Below are positions 59,201 through 64,000 of a stretch of DNA of 64,000 nt, one piece after another; the first letter of the stretch is position 1, and each line of letters starts with the position of its first letter. Origin of the DNA: Hormiphora californensis (lineage: Eukaryota; Ctenophora; Tentaculata; Cydippida; Pleurobrachiidae); contig CM035359.1 of NCBI GenBank assembly GCA_020137815.1, positions 424,243 to 488,242 of the forward strand, read 5' to 3'. A model generated the notes under the pieces. The model did not search any database, was not told where the DNA came from, and was given only the letters and a program-made list of their open reading frames with translations. Both the position numbers and the translations under genes were made by a program.

Positions 59201-62200
59201 GAGAGTTTTTGACCAAATCACACAAACCCGGGACCAATTTGTAGCAAATCGATTGTATTTTATTAGTCTAGAAGCACAAGATCATATCTTGTAAGGAAAT
59301 ATTTTAGAAATCTCTAGAAAGCGTAAAAAGTCGAAAATCGCTGAAAAAAGACAGTTTTTGCTGTTTTACGCAAAAACCGCTACGTTTTCGATTTTAATTT
59401 TATGTTTTTCGGATTCCTCGGTCAAAAATACGTAACCTAGGTCCGGTCTCCAAAAAACTTTATCTAGCCGAGGTTTCACCTCCTTAAGGGACACCGTGCG
59501 GGGGAACCCTTTTTAGGGAACCCTATTTAGGAAACCCCTTTTTTGCTTTGTTTATACAATTGGTGATAACAATTCTTCCGTGAAGAATTACGCTAGTATA
59601 AATAAGTTATATCCGTCGTCAGGACTGGAAGCATGATAACACAGCACGGGGAGGGGAGGGGAGGGGGCTGTGATAACATTGAGACACGGCCATACAGATC
59701 CAGGCCACAAGGTTTTGAGACATATTTGATTGGACAGCAGAGAGCGAGAGAGAGAGAGAGAGGTATGAAATTGAGACAGGTATTGGGCACACAGAGAGAG
59801 ACAGGTATTGGGCACACAGAGAGAGAGGTATTGAGACAGGTATCGGGCACACAGAGAGAGACAAGTATTGTGCACAGAGAGAGGTATTGAGACAGGTATA
59901 TTGGGCACATTGGGACAGCAAGTGTGTATCTTTGCGCCTCACCTAGCACCGCTCGAGAGTATATGTTTGGCGGAAACATTGGAAAATTGACAAAACTATC
60001 AATTTGTGTTACAAGACAGGAGAGAGATAGAGATTCTAGTCTCTCTCTCTGTCTTGTCATGATAGTGATAGAAAAGATAGATTTGCAGTAGGAGAGGTTG
60101 AGTTGAGGTCCTCATCTTCCCCAATAACCTGTGAGCGTGATCAAACTAATAACACCCTAATAACACCCTAATAACACCCTCTTATTTTAGTAGAAAGTTG
60201 CATTGGTGTAACACCCGAGAGAGTTTTAGTGGCATTTATTCAAGAATCATATCATTATATTGATTGATATGAGCTAAGGAGGAAGATGTAAAATTAGATC
60301 CTGACATTTAGAGACCTATTACTTATTATATCCTTATTGGCCCACTGTTAGGGAGGATGAAGACAAGTATTTTAGTTACATCGTGGTCCAAGAAGAAACA
60401 AAGATATAGTGACACATAATAGTAACTAAATAGTAACATATATAGAGCCATCTATTAATTAATTAATTAACGAATTGTCAATTTTCCTAATGTTTCACGC
60501 CATTATCCAGTCCCTAGAAAGAAGGCGAGATTTTTTGAAATCAAAATATAAGCAAAGGAAGATAGTTGACATGTTCAGAAGATTATAGCATGAAGAGATA
60601 GTTTCCCTGTTCTGAGAAAATTCGAAAGAGAGATTGGTACTACAGTCGGACCCCGATTTAACGGCCCCCGATTTAGCGGCACCCCGATTTAACGGCAGGA
60701 TAAATTTCCCCCAAAAAGTTTTTGAAATTTTTTTTTGAAAATTTTTTGAAAATTTTTTTGAAATTTTTCAAAGGTGTATCCACGTCCGAATCGTGTTTCG
60801 AATCGGTGCACCTTATTGCATGTCTTGCCGGTAATTAGACGGTTCGAAAAGAACAGATATGTGATCCCCATGAGGCCCATCGAGTCGCAATTTTGACGCT
60901 TGTTAAACTGGCCCCATAGGGATCACGTATCGGTTAGTTTCGAACCGTCTAATTAGCGACAGGACGTGCGATAAGATGCATTGATTCGAAACACGATTCG
61001 GACGTGGTTTATATACCTTTGAAAAATGTTCATAACTTATTTTTGCAAAATTCTACAGAATGATTGTCAATCCTTTGATCGGTGCTCCCCATGAATTTTC
61101 AGAGGAAAATGTATTTTGAAATTCGAATTCTTCCTCACCCCGCTTAAAGTGCCCAGATTCGGCGTGGTATCACGTATCGGTTCGTTTCGAACAATCTAAT
61201 TAGCAGCAAGACATGCGATAAGATGCACTGATTCGATAAACGATTCGGACGTGGTTGATGTAGTATGTACCTTAAAAAAATTTATAACTTTTTTGAAATT
61301 TAAAAAAATTATTTTATTTTTCTAATCAGAAAATAGAAATGATCATGTAATCAATACATGGACATTGCATTTAACACTTAGAGGTGTTTTAGTAGGGCAT
61401 GTTGGACAAAAATAGGGTTTTATGGGCCAAATATGCTCTACCCCGATTTAACGGACACCCCGATTTAACGGACAAAACCCTTTCCCCCAAGGGTGCCGTT
61501 AAATCGGGGTCCGACTGTATAATACCCGCATCCTCCATATTCTTAAATCGACAGTCTTTACTAGCGAATAGGGAGGATTTGGGTAGTACCGAGATACAAT
61601 CATGATGATTTAAGAAATAGCACAAGATGTCATTGAGAGAGATACATGCCCATATATGGATGTATACCTCTAGATGCTGTTGAAGTGACGCTTTACTGGT
61701 TGCTCCACTCATTAGCATAGACGGTTCGAAGGAATGTCGTCGGGGCGGTCGGGAGGGCAGTTGTAAGGAGGATGGAATGGGCAGCATCTCCTCCGAGTCG
61801 TGCTGAGAGGGAATAAGGGTTAACAGACGGGGAGGGGGTGAGGGGGATGGGGTTGCTGAGGGGGAGGGGGTGGAGGGAGGGAGGGTAGTGAGGGAGGGCA
61901 GTTGTAAGGATGATGGAATTGGCAGCATCTCCTCCGAGTCGTGCTGAGGGGAAATAAGGGTTAAAAGACGGGGGGGGATGGAGGGGGATAAGGGTTAATA
62001 GACGGGGGGGGGGGGGGTGCTAGGGAATTAAGGGTTAACAGACGGGGGAAGGGTGGGGGAGGGGTGGTGAGGGAGGGAAGGGTGGTGAGAGAGGGGGGGA
62101 ATAAGGTACCAGACCAGGGAGATTCGAATAGGTCACACTAGCAGATTTCATTCTGATAGTTATTTTAGGATTAAAGTCTACCTAAACCATACAAGATATT

Positions 62201-64000
62201 CACACTAATTAGGCACCTACTAATTAATTAATTAATTACCTCTTGCCCGGGGAGTTCCTGAAGAGATCCGAGATTGTTTCCACCTTTGTTGAACACCAGG
62301 TGACCGCCACTAAACCGCCGACCTGCAGGAGATGGAGGATTAGGAAACAGTTATTGCAGTGGGGATGAAGTGGGAATGAATGGGGATAAAGTAGGGATGT
62401 AAGGATAAGCAGGAGTTGGGGGACGGATTTCTATTACTCAAAGTATGGAAATGGAAGTTGATAATTTTGGATGGAAGGGGCTTGTTTGTTCGATCGGGAA
62501 AGGAGCGTCAGGTAGAAGTGGTATAGTAGATACTAGATAGAACAAAACATAAAATCAGAAAAAGAGGTAAAAATAATCCTTCCTTGATTTAACACCACTA
62601 CCCCCCCACCACTATGATGTGGTGAGATCATTAATCTAATAACTTTATATATTGACAACTCCCCTGGCACCCTTATAATCCCCTAAAAGGGTCGATATGT
62701 TAAACGAGTAGTTAGCTGATCTATATAGCACACGCACGATAATATATAGCTTATAAGACACACACGATGTGTTAAACTGGTACACTGATTGGTCCTAGTA
62801 GCTAGATATATCAATAAACTGGGAGGATGCTATCTATACGTTGTTATGGCAACCATATAACAAACATCATTACCCTAAATCGTAACACAACCGTATGTAG
62901 CAACAAGAAAGTGTATGGCGTATCTAGCGACTAGAAATTGACCTAGTGAACTTCAACGTCGGAGTCAAAGGTATCCGACTAGATAAGAGGCTAGAAAGAA
63001 GAAAGACTGCGGAGGGACTAGAAAGGGTGACTAAAAAGGTGGAACTGGAAAGAACTACCTAGACTGGAAAGAACTAGAAAGGGCCCAGAGCTAAGGGACT
63101 ACTAAAGTTATAAAGTTACCTAGAGGGACTACTATAAAGTTACCTAGAGGGTTACTAGCGTTCAGTTGATGATGGTGATTTGTCTTTAATCTGCTGGGTA
63201 CTGATGACAGGAACTTCTGTTGCTCCTCCTGCTTCTTTTTACCTTCAGATCAGAAATTTATTAAAACACACAGCAATCTGTAGAAATGATATATCTCCTC
63301 CTAGCGTGATAACCATGGTAACTATGGTAACCATGGTAACCTACATATTTGTTGGTGTTGCTGGTAGTACAGCATGCTGTTAGGGATTGTAGGTTGCTCC
63401 AAGACTCGTTGTTGCTGCAGAGCAATGCTATCACTAGCTCTCCTTGCTAAGTGTTCCGTTTTGAGATGGTGATGGAGGGGGTGTGGTAGCAAATCAGTCC
63501 GGGATAAACCCTGAAATGGAATGGGGGAGTTTTATATATCAAATTGTCTCTGTCTCTGTCTCTCCCTCTCTCTCACTCTGTCCCTGTCCCTGTCCCTCTC
63601 TCTCTCTCTCCCTCTCCCTCCCTCCCTATCTCTGTACCGGTTGGTTGGCGGCGTGATGGTTGAGTTGACCGGGGAATGTGAAAATATCGAGGGAATGCCG
63701 CCTGTAGTTTAGATACTGTTGGTGAAGTGCAAACTGGGCATCGTGTTCACTAATAGTTCTTATCCGCTGCTCCATCTGGGACGACCTGGCGAGAGGGAAT
63801 TAATTAGTTAGTAGTTAGTAGTTAGTAGGTAATTAGCTAGTAATTGGGAAGATCTGGGGGAGGGGAACCGGGGGGGGGGGGGTCAGTAGCTGAGCTACAC
63901 TAACCCAATAGAAGAGCGTGATGAAAGGCTAGATGGAACCTTTGCCAGATCTCCACATGTCCAATCTCGGGCCTGTCTGAGGGTCTCTGATTGTTGCTGG
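56279..64000 (-). CDS. C-terminal part of a Gln/Ser-rich protein with RRxS sites and KA1-like tail (partial)
   Basis: Exons in minus order: about 63905-64000+, 63638-63785, 63345-63510, 63144-63200, 62240-62322, 61668-61943, 57520-57645, 56662-56936, 56476-56557, 56279-56389. Phases join from the second exon on. The 5' part is outside the window. Sequence: Gln-rich stretches, several basic-Ser sites (LARRASDS, GRRFSGGH, PRRHSFEP), an acidic run (EEDEERDAAEEEEDD), and Pro-rich repeats (QSIPLPRQV twice). The end is ASWSELELCAEVCSIGC, NGVQLRYVRGDKSYYQAV, SNELLTSLNTL. That ending has the length and pattern of a KA1 domain, and RRxS sites are common in SIK-type AMPK-related kinases. An AMPK-related kinase tail is my best guess, but the kinase domain is not visible. 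Confidence 0.4.
57015..57565. repeat. Repeat array built from a splice donor of the right-edge gene, with CCCCA microsatellite
   Basis: On the minus strand the true exon ends TACAACGCACAATACCAATA then TCAG and GTTAGTAGTGGGG. Three more copies of the last 45 or so exon bases (MNEEEEYNAQYQYQ) plus donor lie at about 57400-57455, 57280-57335 and 57022-57075. They are separated by (TGGGG)n stretches that read as GWGG-type ORFs. Confidence 0.93.
57700..57785. repeat. (CT)n-rich tract
   Basis: Simple CT-rich sequence in the large intron of the right-edge gene. Confidence 0.9.
58011..59499. mobile_element. 1.49-kb foldback element with arms of about 685 bp
   Basis: GCACGGTGTCCCTTAAGGAG at the left and its complement at the right. 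Arms run about 58011-58697 and 58816-59499 with a loop of about 118 bp. A short CGGG may flank both sides. Mirrored 66- and 71-aa frames come from the arms and are not genes. Confidence 0.92.
59740..59925. repeat. GA-rich tandem repeat
   Basis: Repeats of GAGACAGGTATTGGGCACAC plus AGAGAGA, about five copies. The open frames on both strands here are repeat artefacts. Confidence 0.85.
60641..61519. mobile_element. pogo/Tigger-like MITE with TA target duplication
   Basis: Element 60643-61517: CAGTCGGACCCCGATTTAAC at the left, GTTAAATCGGGGTCCGACTG at the right, TA on both sides. Extra GATTTAACGG sub-repeats lie at both ends. An internal inverted repeat (GGTTCGAAAAGAACAGAT and ACGATTCGGACGTGG region) lies at 60770-61010, with a third partial copy at 61160-61255. 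No transposase frame. Confidence 0.88.
61740..61950. repeat. Duplicated exon start and acceptor in the right-edge gene
   Basis: On the minus strand, CAG then CACGACTCGGAGGAGATGCT (HDSEEMLPIPSSLQLPS) occurs at 61943 and again at 61802. The 141-bp duplication keeps frame: either acceptor gives the same peptide start. A related TAAGGGTTAACAGACGGGG phrase repeats twice more to about 62050. Confidence 0.85.
63540..63637. repeat. (CT)n-rich tract
   Basis: CT-rich simple sequence in an intron of the right-edge gene. The overlapping 63-aa frame is not real. Confidence 0.9.

Overview
This is nuclear DNA from an animal. Conserved metazoan genes are split by many short GT-AG introns and embedded in transposons, satellites and microsatellites. 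Nothing resembles bacterial organisation. The divergence of the housekeeping proteins, the F-type-lectin-like genes, the Penelope-like element and the CR1/L2-type LINE suggest an invertebrate, perhaps an early-branching one. I cannot name the phylum from sequence alone.

Layout, left to right. 1.6-3.2 kb: an intronless, frame-disrupted NAE1 (APP-BP1) copy. 3.5-5.2 kb (+): ZFAND2B-like AN1 zinc-finger gene ending in a CaaX box. 5.8-7.1 kb (+): TMEM185-like membrane protein. 7.4-7.9 kb: tail of a dead LINE. 8.9-13.9 kb (+): Mediator subunit MED17. 14.4-27.0 kb (+): mitochondrial ribosomal protein L44, with two tandem secreted F-lectin-like genes nested in one intron and a 5.9-kb satellite-filled TIR element in another. 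27.2-31.7 kb (+): eIF2B gamma, 13 exons. 32.5-43.5 kb (-): REXO1-like DEDDh exonuclease, with a duplicated four-exon block, a truncated Penelope-like retroelement and a large minisatellite. 44.3-52.2 kb (+): a LINE with two long open frames. 52.6-53.6 kb (-): an isolated LINE ORF1-like gene. 55.5-56.2 kb: a G-run TIR element. 56.3 kb to the right edge (-): C-terminal exons of a Gln/Ser-rich protein, possibly the tail of an AMPK-related (SIK/MARK-like) kinase. Its introns hold a 1.5-kb foldback element and a pogo/Tigger-like MITE.

The genes do not form a pathway. They are unlinked housekeeping functions: translation initiation, mitochondrial translation, transcription, RNA processing and protein quality control.

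The most unusual signal is structural. At about ten exon-intron boundaries in four genes (MED17, MRPL44, eIF2B3 and the right-edge gene), a tandem duplication or minisatellite has been made from the splice junction itself. The repeat units carry exon sequence plus the donor or acceptor, so the introns are filled with decoy splice sites. REXO1 shows a larger version: a whole four-exon block is duplicated, intact and almost purely synonymously diverged, yet the two copies cannot be read together in frame. NAE1, MRPL44 and REXO1 each contain a short cluster of frameshifts, which may be assembly error or real decay.
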